From NCBI GenBank assembly GCA_036398215.1, contig DASWHK010000007.1, forward strand, positions 1 to 17,990: a stretch of DNA of 17,990 nt, in the 5' to 3' direction. This document shows, in pieces, positions 1 to 6,953 of the stretch. Origin of the DNA: DASWHK01 sp036398215. GTDB taxonomy: Bacteria > Acidobacteriota > UBA890. Below the pieces are notes generated by a model. That model searched no databases and was not told the DNA's origin. It saw only the letters and a program-made list of their open reading frames with translations. The number at the start of each line of letters is the position of its first letter. The first letter of the stretch is position 1. The position numbers and the translations under genes are program-made.

Positions 1-1555
1 CAACATCCCCGTCGACGTCGCCCTGGAGATGGGGGCGCAGCGGGTCGTGGCGATCGACACGACCAGCCCCTCGGAATTGGTGGGTCCGGGCAGCGGCGTG
101 CTGGACACCGCCGGGCGGCTGATCGAAACGATGGCGGAGACCCCGAATCGATTGCATTGGCGAGAGCCGGACCTGCTGATCCGGCCCGACCTGGAAGGCC
201 ACTCCTACACCCGCTACGACGGCTTCGACGAGTTGATCGAGCAGGGCTACCGAGCCGCCCGAGATGCGATCGAGGAGATCCGGGAGCTGCGGGCGCTCAC
301 ACCGTCCCGTCGCGGGAGCGACGTCGGCGCCGCCGCAGTGGATGCCGGAACCGGCGGCGCCAGCCGGCCGCCGGCTCCGACCGACGGCAATTCGGCGCTC
401 GACGGCATGACGGTCGAGGAGGTGCGCGTCGAGGGGAACGAGGCCGTGGCGCCGGTGCATGTCCTCGAGTACTTCGGCATCGGGGCCGGTGAGCGGTTGC
501 CCTTCCCCGAGGCGCTCGACGGCCTCGATCGCATCTTCGCGAGCGGCCTCTTTCGCAACGCCTGGATCGACTTCCTGCCGGCCGGCGCCGACGCCGTCAC
601 CATCGTGCTCCACGTCGCCGAAGAGCCGCGCCTGATGCTCGACCTGGGGGCTTCGCTCAACGACGAGGACAAGGCGAGGGGATTCGCGCGCCTGGTGGGC
701 AACAACCTCCTCGGCCGGGCGGCGGTCTCGGAGTTGGAAGCGCGCGCCAGCGATCGCGAGGTCACTCTCGAAGTCTCCTACCTGTCGCCGAACACCGCCC
801 GGCCGGGGCCCGGCTTCCGGGTCGCCGGCATGCTGCAGCGCGAGAAGCCGCGCGTCTTCGCCGGCGGCGAGTTCATCAACCGGGCGGAGTTCCTGCGCCT
901 CGACCTGGACGGGGCGCTCGACTTCGCCACCTCACGCCGCAGCAGCCTGAACGCCGGCGCGCGCTTCGGCCAGGTCGACGTGCGGCCACGCCTCGGCCTC
1001 GGGTTCGTGACCGAGAGCAACCGGATGAGGATCGTCTACGCGCGCTTCGAGATCGACACCCACGACCACCAGCCTGCGGACGGCGGCATCCGGATGGTCG
1101 CCCGGGCAGAAAGGAGCCTGACGGGTCTGGGAGCCAGCCAGGACTTCTGGCGAGGCTGGATCGACCTGCGGCAGGAGGCGATCCTGGACGACAGGCACAG
1201 CGTCAGCGGGCGCCTCATGATCGGGATATCGGGAGGCGAGGTGCCGGTGCACGAGCAGTTCCGGATCGGCGGCCCCGAGCTCATCCCCGGGCTGCACCGT
1301 GACGAGCTGTGGAACGACCAGACGCTCGGGCTCGCGGTCGGGTACGCGTATCGATTGATGCCCGGGCTGTGGGCCCATCTGAACGCTGGTGGCGGGCAGG
1401 CGTGGGCCCTGAAAGAGCAGATCGGTCTCGGATCGTTGCGCTACGGGGCCGGCGTCGGCGTCTCGTACTCGACCGCCCTCGGGCCCGTCTCGGCCAGCTA
1501 CGGCATCGCGCACGACGGCAGCGGCAAGCTCTATGTGACGCTCGGCTACCAGTGA
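1..1555 (+). CDS. Patatin-like phospholipase / POTRA / Omp85 (BamA-like) barrel protein, 5'-partial
   Basis: The reading frame is open from base 2, so the true start lies upstream of the window. The first visible residues read NIPVDVALEMGAQRVVAIDT, which matches the end of bacterial patatin (RssA/PlpD-like) domains. The catalytic GxSxG and DG(A/G) motifs would be upstream and cannot be checked. A linker rich in Gly/Ala/Pro (about nt 290-400) leads to a POTRA-like module (about nt 401-626, beginning MTVEEVRVEGNEAV). The rest, to the stop at 1553-1555, has the alternating pattern of a 16-strand Omp85/D15 barrel, including FRIGGPELIPGL, a typical late-barrel motif. In PlpD-type type Vd autotransporters the POTRA and barrel secrete the lipase domain, so the role inferred here is a surface or secreted lipid acyl hydrolase. 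The protein ends in Tyr-Gln rather than the usual terminal aromatic. Family call is firm; substrate is unknown. Confidence 0.88.
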   Translation, partial: NIPVDVALEMGAQRVVAIDTTSPSELVGPGSGVLDTAGRLIETMAETPNRLHWREPDLLIRPDLEGHSYTRYDGFDELIEQGYRAARDAIEEIRELRALTPSRRGSDVGAAAVDAGTGGASRPPAPTDGNSALDGMTVEEVRVEGNEAVAPVHVLEYFGIGAGERLPFPEALDGLDRIFASGLFRNAWIDFLPAGADAVTIVLHVAEEPRLMLDLGASLNDEDKARGFARLVGNNLLGRAAVSELEARASDREVTLEVSYLSPNTARPGPGFRVAGMLQREKPRVFAGGEFINRAEFLRLDLDGALDFATSRRSSLNAGARFGQVDVRPRLGLGFVTESNRMRIVYARFEIDTHDHQPADGGIRMVARAERSLTGLGASQDFWRGWIDLRQEAILDDRHSVSGRLMIGISGGEVPVHEQFRIGGPELIPGLHRDELWNDQTLGLAVGYAYRLMPGLWAHLNAGGGQAWALKEQIGLGSLRYGAGVGVSYSTALGPVSASYGIAHDGSGKLYVTLGYQ

Positions 1556-1634
1556 GGGGTTGGTCAGCCCGACTTTCTCAACGTCGGCGTCCTCGGCGCG
1601 CCTCTCCTTTCGGTTAGTTGAGCCCCTGCTTCAC

Positions 1635-1668
1635 GATCGTTGGCCACGATCTCGCCGGCCGCGGCGAG
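1635..1668. terminator. Paired stem-loops between converging genes
   Basis: Two adjacent hairpins lie between the stop of the patatin-barrel gene and the stop of the minus-strand gene at 1693. GATCGT (1635-1640) pairs with ACGATC (1646-1651). CTCGCCG (1651-1657) pairs with CGGCGAG (1662-1668) around a four-base loop. There is no T-tract on either side, so this is a structural guess at a bidirectional transcription end, not a canonical intrinsic terminator. Confidence 0.3.
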
Positions 1669-1692
1669 CGTGCCGGGCAAGCGGCGAAGCGA

Positions 1693-2028
1693 TCAGTCGC
1701 GCGAAATGCGGGGTCGCCATCCGAATCGCTCCACGCCGCTGGGGCGTGCGGTGCGGTCACGGAACACGCACTCGAGGATGTAGCTGCTGCTGCTGACCAA
1801 CCCGCCCTTGACGAGGTGGCTGTCGTTGCCGCCCGCCCGCGTCTCGCCGTGAGACTCACGGATGGTCAAGGCTTCCACCCGCTCGCGGGCCTCACTGCGG
1901 GCGCGGGCCTCCGCGGAGCTCGAGGAGGTCACCAGACGGACGTTGGCGGCTCGCAGCTCGTGCTTCATGGCCTCGATGGTGCTCGAACTCTCGGCCGTGG
2001 TACTGAGACTCTCGGCGTTCGCCCCCAT
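1693..2028 (-). CDS. Small hypothetical protein (111 aa)
   Basis: I do not recognise the family. The frame is supported by strong G/C third positions throughout and by AGAGGT six bases before the ATG (2026-2028, read on the minus strand). The N-terminal half (MGANAESLSTTAESSSTIEA, then a charged segment to about residue 55) is Ser/Glu/Arg-rich and predicted helical. The C-terminal part around residues 75-111 contains SSSSYILECVFRDRTARPSG, more like a small beta segment, and ends basic and aromatic. There is no signal peptide or membrane segment, so it is probably cytoplasmic. Three perfect CGGTTG hexamers (2044-2061) sit just upstream in its leader. The gene converges on the patatin-barrel gene and stands alone. 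Function unknown. Confidence 0.68.
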   Translation of the reverse strand: MGANAESLSTTAESSSTIEAMKHELRAANVRLVTSSSSAEARARSEARERVEALTIRESHGETRAGGNDSHLVKGGLVSSSSYILECVFRDRTARPSGVERFGWRPRISRD

Positions 2029-2571
2029 ATGCGCACCTCTCTACGGTTGCGGTTGCGGTTGATTGTCGTCCACGACCCCCAGCACGAGGGGTATTTCCCC
2101 CGGAGTAGCAAAATGCTTGCCATTCGGCGGGATGAGCGCCGTTTACTGCGGGGACGGTGCCTTTCCGGCGAATCGGCGTCACACGAGCGACGCTTCGACT
2201 GCCCGGAGCTCCCGCGACTGCTACCGCCCCGGCAGACAGGCGGCGGCTCCCGAACGTCCAACATTGCAGGGTCGATGCACATCTTGCAGGCGCGGAGGGC
2301 CCGACCCAGAGGGGCCTGACCAAAAACGGCGGCTCGACATGCGGCTGGACGACTCGTGGTCTCGGCTGGCAACCGGGGGCAGGTTCGGTGGACGCCCTCC
2401 CATCCCAATCCAGCCGAATCGGAGGGCCCGCGGGCGGCCAGAGAGCGTGGCATGGAAATTGCTCGCCGTGACCTGCAGATCGCCGTGACGCGAAAGCATC
2501 CGGTCCGGCGACTCCGGTCAGAGCAGCATGCCGGCGCCTGCGGTCACAAACGGCGGACATCGGCATCCCGG

Positions 2572-2763
2572 GGTGTCTTTCGGCACCGTTGCTCTCTCCG
2601 ACAACCCCCAGAGAGAGAGGGGGCGTGGCAACACACGCCTCCTCTCGCGGGCCGCTGAAACGTCCCCGCGAGGGCGCACCTTGGCGCGGGCTGACCGTCC
2701 GCCCGTCCAGTTCTCGGACGACGGACGACTTGCTCGTTAGCCCCACTCGCGGGGACTTTCAGC
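2572..2763. ncRNA. Candidate structured RNA (serial hairpins)
   Basis: Consecutive inverted repeats occur here. GGTGTC 2572-2577 pairs with GGCACC 2582-2587. CCCCC 2605-2609 pairs with GGGGG 2619-2623. GGCGTG 2622-2627 could pair with CACGCC 2634-2639. A long pair of arms, 2654-2672 with 2746-2763, matches throughout apart from one bulged base. Inside that loop CGTCCG 2696-2701 pairs with CGGACG 2722-2727 and CGTCC 2704-2708 with GGACG 2716-2720. The strand cannot be decided. No known RNA class is recognised. The high GC makes short hairpins cheap, but the 18-19 nt arm pair is unlikely to be chance. Confidence 0.3.
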
Positions 2764-2796
2764 CCCGTCCTTCCCGCCCGCATTCAGTCTGAGTGT

Positions 2797-2826
2797 TTGC
2801 CCTGTCAATTGTTGACATGCTGTAAT
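2797..2826 (+). promoter_or_regulatory. Sigma70-type promoter for a leaderless gene
   Basis: TTGCCC (2797-2802; 4 of 6 to TTGACA) is followed by an 18-nt spacer and TGTAAT (2821-2826; 5 of 6 to TATAAT). Transcription would start about 7 nt later, at 2833-2834, which is the A of the ATG chosen for the HisKA-like gene. This AT-richer patch is conspicuous in a GC-rich window. Positions are read from sequence; promoter activity is inference. Confidence 0.5.
2803..2817. promoter_or_regulatory. Operator-like palindrome in the promoter spacer
   Basis: TGTCAATTGTTGACA is a perfect inverted repeat (TGTCAA / TTGACA, three-base centre). It fills the spacer between the proposed -35 and -10 boxes, the classic position for repressor occlusion. 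The arm sequence would suit a dimeric helix-turn-helix repressor, but no regulator gene is in the window, so the binding protein is unknown. Confidence 0.5.
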
Positions 2827-2833
2827 GAGCCGC

Positions 2834-3052
2834 ATGTCCGAACGCACATCCGACGTGCAACCCGATTCCGCAGCCGCAGCCGCCGGGGGGTCGATCCACC
2901 ACGACCTTCGCAATCGCCTCCACAATCTGGGCCTGCGGGTGGCGGTGCTGGCGCGGCGCTACGAGGGCGTCGTGGATGTCGAGGATCTCGAGAAGATTCG
3001 CGCGGAGATCCGCGCCGCCGCCGACCTGGTCGAGCAGCTGGAGCGGAAGTAG
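2834..3052 (+). CDS. Small HisKA/DHp-like helical hairpin protein (72 aa)
   Basis: After a disordered Ala-rich N-terminus (residues 1-20), residues 22-36 read HHDLRNRLHNLGLRV. This resembles the H-box of histidine kinases (H-[DE]-L-R-N-P-L) with the usual Pro replaced by Arg; His23 would be the phospho-acceptor. A second amphipathic helix follows (about residues 45-70, DLEKIRAEIRAAADLVEQLE). This is the two-helix shape of a dimerisation/phosphotransfer domain, but the ATP-binding domain is absent. No ribosome site precedes either ATG (2825 or 2834). I chose 2834 because the upstream promoter predicts a transcript beginning there. A cytoplasmic phosphotransfer or kinase-interaction role is possible, but a plain coiled-coil hairpin is also possible. 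Confidence 0.7.
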   Translation: MSERTSDVQPDSAAAAAGGSIHHDLRNRLHNLGLRVAVLARRYEGVVDVEDLEKIRAEIRAAADLVEQLERK

Positions 3053-3091
3053 GCCGAGGGCCCCCTCGACGCCTCTGGCATCGAACTTGCT

Positions 3092-3146
3092 TGCCTCCTT
3101 CAGGCAACACGCGGTTTGCAAACGAATCGTCTGAACAAAGGAGGCA
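3092..3146 (+). promoter_or_regulatory. Anti-Shine-Dalgarno leader element before DUF1328 gene
   Basis: TGCCTCCTT (3092-3100) is perfectly complementary over nine bases to AAGGAGGCA (3138-3146), which holds the strong ribosome site of the next gene. The same upstream segment can instead form a local hairpin TTGCC (3091-3095) / GGCAA (3103-3107). Two mutually exclusive pairings are what an RNA switch or thermosensor would need. This only matters if the transcript starts upstream of 3091, for example by read-through from the HisKA-like gene. Confidence 0.4.
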
Positions 3147-3149
3147 CTG

Positions 3150-3317
3150 ATGCTGGGTTGGGCACTGACGTTTCTGCTCGTCGCGCTGATCGCCGCGGTC
3201 TTCGGCTTCGGAGGCGTGGCGTCGGCGGCCACCGGAGTGGCCAAGATCCTCTTCTTCCTGTTCGTCGTCCTCTTCCTGATCAGCGCCGTCACCGGATTGG
3301 CGGGGCGGCGAGTCTGA
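3150..3317 (+). CDS. DUF1328 / UPF0391 (YtjA-like) small membrane protein, 55 aa
   Basis: The 55-residue product starts MLGWALTFLLVALIAAVFGF and continues with a Gly/Ala turn and a second hydrophobic helix (about residues 31-49), ending in AGRRV. This is the standard DUF1328 architecture: two transmembrane helices, a GFGG turn and typical length 53-60 residues. AAAGGAGG (3137-3144) five bases before the ATG fixes the start. Members are often induced by stress in proteobacteria, but the molecular function is unknown. Here it follows the HisKA-like gene by 97 nt and is followed by a strong hairpin, so it may be the last gene of that short unit. Confidence 0.9.
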   Translation: MLGWALTFLLVALIAAVFGFGGVASAATGVAKILFFLFVVLFLISAVTGLAGRRV

Positions 3318-3356
3318 CCGGGACGACGCATCCCTGAAGACGACGACACCGGCGAG

Positions 3357-3396
3357 GGGCCGGCTCGTCCCCCGGCGATCGGGGGGGAGCCGGCCC
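3357..3396 (+). terminator. Strong stem-loop after the DUF1328 gene
   Basis: GGGCCGGCTC (3357-3366) pairs perfectly with GAGCCGGCCC (3387-3396), and an inner CCCCC/GGGGG pairing extends the stem. GTCGTTC follows rather than a T-run, so it is a structural terminator candidate 40 nt past the stop. Confidence 0.55.
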
Positions 3397-3736
3397 GTCG
3401 TTCATGGGCCGTGCTGGGCGCTTTCGCTACGTTCAACGGGGCGAGCTGCAGCTGCGATCGAGATCGCTTCGCTGGTCGGCGCTTCTGCATTCTCTTCAAT
3501 CTTTCCGTCGGCGTTTGCAACGTTCGCGAGCGCAAGGGCCCGCCGATCCCGTCGCCGCCGCGCGCCCACCGTCGCAGCGGAATCCACGCCGAGCCGCTCC
3601 TGGCGCGCCATTGCCTGGCGCGCTGACCGGCTACGGATCGCCGCTGGTCGGCGGCGGTTCCGCCTGGCATACAACTTGCTCTTGTGTGAGGGCAGCCGCG
3701 AAGGGCGCGGCGAAAGACCCCGATTGGATAACGAAC
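3397..3736. other. Gene-free interval upstream of the TPR-SLH gene
   Basis: No convincing gene. It contains a direct repeat of CCTGGCGCGC around 3599-3624 and a less GC-rich patch with ACTTGCTCTTG near 3675 that could belong to a promoter, but I cannot place -35/-10 boxes with confidence. Open frames here lack ribosome sites. Confidence 0.4.
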
Positions 3737-5215
3737 GTGATAGCGACCCGATGTCCCCGTCCGGCGACCGTCCTTCTTCTGGCCGTCGCGACCGCCGCCG
3801 TCACGGCGAGCGGCTGCGCGAGCTCTCGTGAGGCACGGCCCAGCGGCGCGCCGATGGCTCCGGTGGCCGCGACCAACAGCGGCGAGCGCGCCGCCGATCC
3901 GCTGACGGGCATCGACCCGTCGGCATTCCACCGCCGGGAGGCCGGCGATACGGCAGCGGTGCCGCCGCCGCCCGACGGCCTGAGCGCCCCGTTGCGCGCC
4001 TCGTGGCAGGCCCTTTTCGAGGGTGACCCGGGCCGCGCCCTCGGCCTCCTCGCCGAGGCCGAGCCTGCGCACCGGCGCAGCGCCGAGGCGCTGACCCTCG
4101 CCGGGTTCCTCGCCAGCGCCGCCGGCGATGCCGCCGGCGCCCGGCGCCGCTTCGAGCAAGCCGTGGCCCTGGCGCCCGAGCTCGCGCCGGCGTTGTACGG
4201 TCGCGGCATCTCCGCCGAGGTCGGCGGCGATCACCAGGAGGCGATGTGGTGGCTGCGCCGCGCGGTGTTCGTCGACCCGGAGATGACCGAGGCGGTGGTG
4301 GCGTTGCACATCGCGCAGCTCGAGCGGGCGCGCCAGCTGCTTCGCGACATCGACAAGCGCGACAACGGCAACGGCAACGGTGATCGCAATGGCAATGAGA
4401 GCGGCGGCGACGGCATCCTTGACGACTACCGGCAAGTGATTCAGATCGCTCCCCACTTGCTGCCGCCCTATCTCGCGCTCGCCAACGCATATAGGCAACG
4501 CGGCGACATCGCCGGAGCGCTCGCCGTCCTCGAGCAAGCCCACCTGCACGTGGGCGACGTGCCGGTCGTGCTCGAGCGGTTGAGCGCCCTCTACCAGGAA
4601 GCCGGCGACCACGCGCGGGCGATCGACTGTCTGGAGCGGTTGGCGACCCTGCAACCCGGCGACCCGGGCCTCGATCGGCGGCTCGCAGCGGCGCGTGACA
4701 AGCACGAGATCGCCACCTTGCCGGAGTCGTTCCGCAACGTCGAGAGGGCCGCGGTCATCTACCGCGAGCAGCTGGCGGCGCTGCTGGCCGTCCGCTTGCC
4801 GGAGCTCAGCGACCTGTCATCCGGGAGCCGGGCACTGATCATCAACGACATCGCCGAGCGCTGGACCGAGCCCCACATCCGCAAGGTGGCGGAGATCGGC
4901 CTCATGGAGACGTTCCCCAACCACATGTTCGCGCCGGAGATCCCGGTCACCCGCGCGATGCTCGCGGACACCGCCTACCGGCTGTTGCAGCTCGTCGATC
5001 CCGGCAGGCGTTCCACCCCCGCCCGCGTCTCCGACGTTCCCTCGGGGCACCTCGCCTACCGGGCCATCCTCGCCGCGGTCGCCCTCGACGTCATGGACGT
5101 CGACGAGCTCGACCGCTTCTTCCCGAACCGCAAGGTCGACGGCGAGCAAGCGGCGCGCGCGATCAGGCGGCTGCGAGAGATCGTCCGCGAATCGCTCGGC
5201 AAGCCGATCTACTAG
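3737..5215 (+). CDS. TPR-repeat lipoprotein with C-terminal SLH-like domain (492 aa)
   Basis: The GTG at 3737 begins a lipoprotein signal: VIATRCPRPATVLLLAVATA, then TASGC with Cys27 as the lipidation site. The open frame extends further upstream but without signal-like sequence. Mature protein: Ala/Pro linker to about residue 85; tetratricopeptide-type helical repeats in two blocks (about 85-210 and 235-320). The blocks are split by an Asn/Gly/Asp-rich low-complexity linker (DKRDNGNGNGDRNGN, nt 4349-4393). The C-terminal part (about 365-490) reads like SLH modules: DIAERWTEPHIRKVAEIGLM, then APEIPVTRAMLADTAYRLL, followed by a second, weaker copy. TPRs bind protein partners and SLH domains bind cell-wall-linked polymers or peptidoglycan, so an envelope scaffold tethering outer membrane to wall is plausible. 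Its stop lies 5 nt from the stop of the converging phosphoesterase gene. Confidence 0.83.
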   Translation: MIATRCPRPATVLLLAVATAAVTASGCASSREARPSGAPMAPVAATNSGERAADPLTGIDPSAFHRREAGDTAAVPPPPDGLSAPLRASWQALFEGDPGRALGLLAEAEPAHRRSAEALTLAGFLASAAGDAAGARRRFEQAVALAPELAPALYGRGISAEVGGDHQEAMWWLRRAVFVDPEMTEAVVALHIAQLERARQLLRDIDKRDNGNGNGDRNGNESGGDGILDDYRQVIQIAPHLLPPYLALANAYRQRGDIAGALAVLEQAHLHVGDVPVVLERLSALYQEAGDHARAIDCLERLATLQPGDPGLDRRLAAARDKHEIATLPESFRNVERAAVIYREQLAALLAVRLPELSDLSSGSRALIINDIAERWTEPHIRKVAEIGLMETFPNHMFAPEIPVTRAMLADTAYRLLQLVDPGRRSTPARVSDVPSGHLAYRAILAAVALDVMDVDELDRFFPNRKVDGEQAARAIRRLREIVRESLGKPIY

Positions 5216-5220
5216 GAAGC

Positions 5221-6216
5221 TTACCGGGGTTCCTGCGTTATCTTGTCCCGGTTCCCGATGACGCCGAGGTCCACCGTGCTGCCGGCCCCCGAGATGACCT
5301 GAAAGTGGAGGTCGTCGCCGGCGAGCTCGAGGATCATGAACGAGCGGCCGTCGTCGTACTTGGCCGCGGTGTGCTGGCTGGCGCGGACATCGCCCGCCCG
5401 CAGCTTGCCGCCGGCGCCGGAGATGAAGTAGACGATGCCGTTCTGGGGGAGCAGCCGCTCGTAGAAATGCTCGTGACCCGAGAAGACCGCGTCGACGCCG
5501 TGGGCGACGAACAGCGGCTCGAGGACGTCGCGAAGCTCGAGGCTGGGGCCGTGACGACCGCCCGAGGAGTACAGCGGGTGGTGGAAGAAGCAGATCTTCC
5601 AGCGCTCGGTCGACTCCGCCAGCTCCTTCTCGAGCCAGCGAAGCTGCTCGGGATCGAGATAGTCCGAGTAGAGCGCAAAGAAGCGCACGTCCTCGGCCGG
5701 CGAGAACGAGTAGTAGAGCTCGCCGCCCATGTTGAAGTGCTCGTAGAGGCGCTGAGGCCGGTCGTCGTGGTTGCCGAGGGAAGCGTAGAACTTGACGCCG
5801 GCGTCAAGCAGCGGCTTGTAGGGGACCTCGAACTTGCGCTCGTAGTCGCCGGCCGCCTCGCCTCCATAGAGGTTGTCGCCGAGCATCAGGACCAGCTCGA
5901 AGGGGAAGGCCCGATGATAGATGGCCATCAGCCCGGCGACCCGGTACTGGGCGGAGTCGCCGGTGCCGGTGTCGCCCATGACCGCGAACCGCAGCGAGCC
6001 GTCCTCCTGCGGCAGCTTGACGTCGGCCTCGATGTCGGACGGCGCGAACTCCGGGATCGCGGTCGGACAGCCGGCGAGCGAGACGGCGAAGACGAGCAGC
6101 AGCGCGGTCGCCGCGCCAGCGCTCGCAGACCACACCCCTCGGCGCTTCGCCGCGCCGCCATGATCGCGCGCCCGGCGAGCTGGCGCCCTGAGCGACCATC
6201 CGCGACCTCCTACCAT
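5221..6216 (-). CDS. Purple-acid-phosphatase-like metallophosphoesterase lipoprotein (331 aa)
   Basis: All five metallophosphoesterase blocks are present: GDTGTG (Asp82), GDNLY (Asp114, with Tyr117 at the position of the purple-acid-phosphatase ligand tyrosine), GNHD (149-151), FHHPLYSSG (His212/213) and GHEHFYER (248-250). The order matches the ACP5-like branch that uses a dinuclear metal centre to hydrolyse phosphate monoesters. SLAGC (Cys50) is a lipobox, so the enzyme probably acts in the periplasm or at the surface. I chose the ATG at 6216, which has GGAGGG six bases upstream. A TTG six bases earlier has no spacing for a ribosome site. The Arg-rich 27 residues before the hydrophobic core are long for a signal peptide, so an internal GTG (residue 28) remains possible. 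The start overlaps the stop of the upstream gene (ATGGTAG), implying translational coupling. Confidence 0.92.
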   Translation of the reverse strand: MVGGRGWSLRAPARRARDHGGAAKRRGVWSASAGAATALLLVFAVSLAGCPTAIPEFAPSDIEADVKLPQEDGSLRFAVMGDTGTGDSAQYRVAGLMAIYHRAFPFELVLMLGDNLYGGEAAGDYERKFEVPYKPLLDAGVKFYASLGNHDDRPQRLYEHFNMGGELYYSFSPAEDVRFFALYSDYLDPEQLRWLEKELAESTERWKICFFHHPLYSSGGRHGPSLELRDVLEPLFVAHGVDAVFSGHEHFYERLLPQNGIVYFISGAGGKLRAGDVRASQHTAAKYDDGRSFMILELAGDDLHFQVISGAGSTVDLGVIGNRDKITQEPR

Positions 6217-6953
6217 ACGCAACCCTCCGTGTAGTCGAGAATCAGGCGGGCGTCCCTATCCATCAGGATCAGGCGGCAGCCCACGAAACGATACTCGATC
6301 CCCTCGGGCGGCGGCGGGTAGAGCGCCAGCAGGCTCGGGGGAACCATCGACAGGGCAATGTCCTCAGGATACACCGCGTTGACGGCCAGCTCGGGCATCG
6401 CCGGGCCGGCTTCCGGGTCGTCGGCGGGGTTGTTCTCCCGCAGCGTTTCGAGGATCCTGGCGCCCTTTTCGCTCTCCAGGAGCGCCCGGGTGATATCGGT
6501 GATGTAAGCAACCAGCGGTGGATCGAGCAGGTCGCCGCGCTGGGCGTCCTGGCGCCGCGCCTTGATGCTGTCGGCGAGCGCCAGCTGGAACGCCTCGATC
6601 GCCTGCGCGTCGGCCTGGCGAGGGGGCTGCAGCACCTGCGCCGCCTCTTGCCGCTGCTTCTCGAGGTCGCGCATCTGCGGGCTGGCGCCGGCCGGAGCGT
6701 CCGGCGACGGAGCGCCCGGCGCCGCCGGGTACGGCGAAGCAGGCTCTCGAGCGCCGATCGGCCCCCCGGCGGGCGATTCCGGGGCCGCCATCCACAGCGC
6801 GGCGGTGATGATCAGCGCCACGATCAGCGCCGCGGGCAACAGCCAGCGCATCACGATGGCCGCGGCCGCCGCGCCCGCGACGATGCACGGCGGGCGGCCG
6901 GCGGCGGCAAAGCTCGGCCGGTCCGGCGACGAACTGCTTCCGATCGACTTCAT
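6210..6953 (-). CDS. Membrane-anchored periplasmic protein of unknown function (247 aa)
   Basis: I do not recognise a family. The ATG at 6953 is set by GAGGAG seven bases upstream; the frame continues further up without support. Residues 26-56 form a long hydrophobic segment (core MRWLLPAALIVALIITAALW). Next come a Pro/Ala/Gly-rich spacer (57-93), a charged helical stretch (94-135), and a C-terminal domain (about 140-247) with two cysteines, Cys226 and Cys245, that could form a disulfide. The end, RLILMDRDARLILDYTEGCV, is beta-like and similar in feel to small lipid- or SH3-like periplasmic domains, but that is not an assignment. The stop overlaps the start of the phosphoesterase gene by seven bases, so the two are probably made together. 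Confidence 0.75.
   Translation of the reverse strand: MKSIGSSSSPDRPSFAAAGRPPCIVAGAAAAAIVMRWLLPAALIVALIITAALWMAAPESPAGGPIGAREPASPYPAAPGAPSPDAPAGASPQMRDLEKQRQEAAQVLQPPRQADAQAIEAFQLALADSIKARRQDAQRGDLLDPPLVAYITDITRALLESEKGARILETLRENNPADDPEAGPAMPELAVNAVYPEDIALSMVPPSLLALYPPPPEGIEYRFVGCRLILMDRDARLILDYTEGCVW

Larger units (their letters stand above)
2029..2833. other. Gene-free stretch with dense secondary structure
   Basis: About 800 nt in which long open frames exist on both strands but none has a good ribosome site, coherent codon bias or a recognisable protein. The 2029-2520 part shows nothing I can name beyond the hexamer repeat 2044-2061 and a small GGGG/CCCC hairpin at 2088-2100. The 2528-2763 part holds a run of inverted repeats, listed separately. 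The promoter and operator of the next gene occupy the last 40 nt. Confidence 0.6.

Noticed and set aside
2481..2530. Cyclic-di-GMP (GEMM) riboswitch-like string GACGCGAAAGC followed by CCGG.
   Set aside because: The other invariant segments (GCAAACC-type loop and the GGTAGC...GGTTACC half) are missing.
1892..2746. Long minus-strand open frame of 284 codons.
   Set aside because: No ribosome site, Cys/Arg/Pro-rich composition typical of a random GC-rich frame, and it overlaps the better-supported 1693-2028 gene.
3402..3674. Minus-strand open frame of 90 codons in the gap before the TPR-SLH gene.
   Set aside because: Starts with an unsupported TTG, has Arg-rich unremarkable sequence and mixed codon bias; could be a gene remnant but there is nothing to support it.
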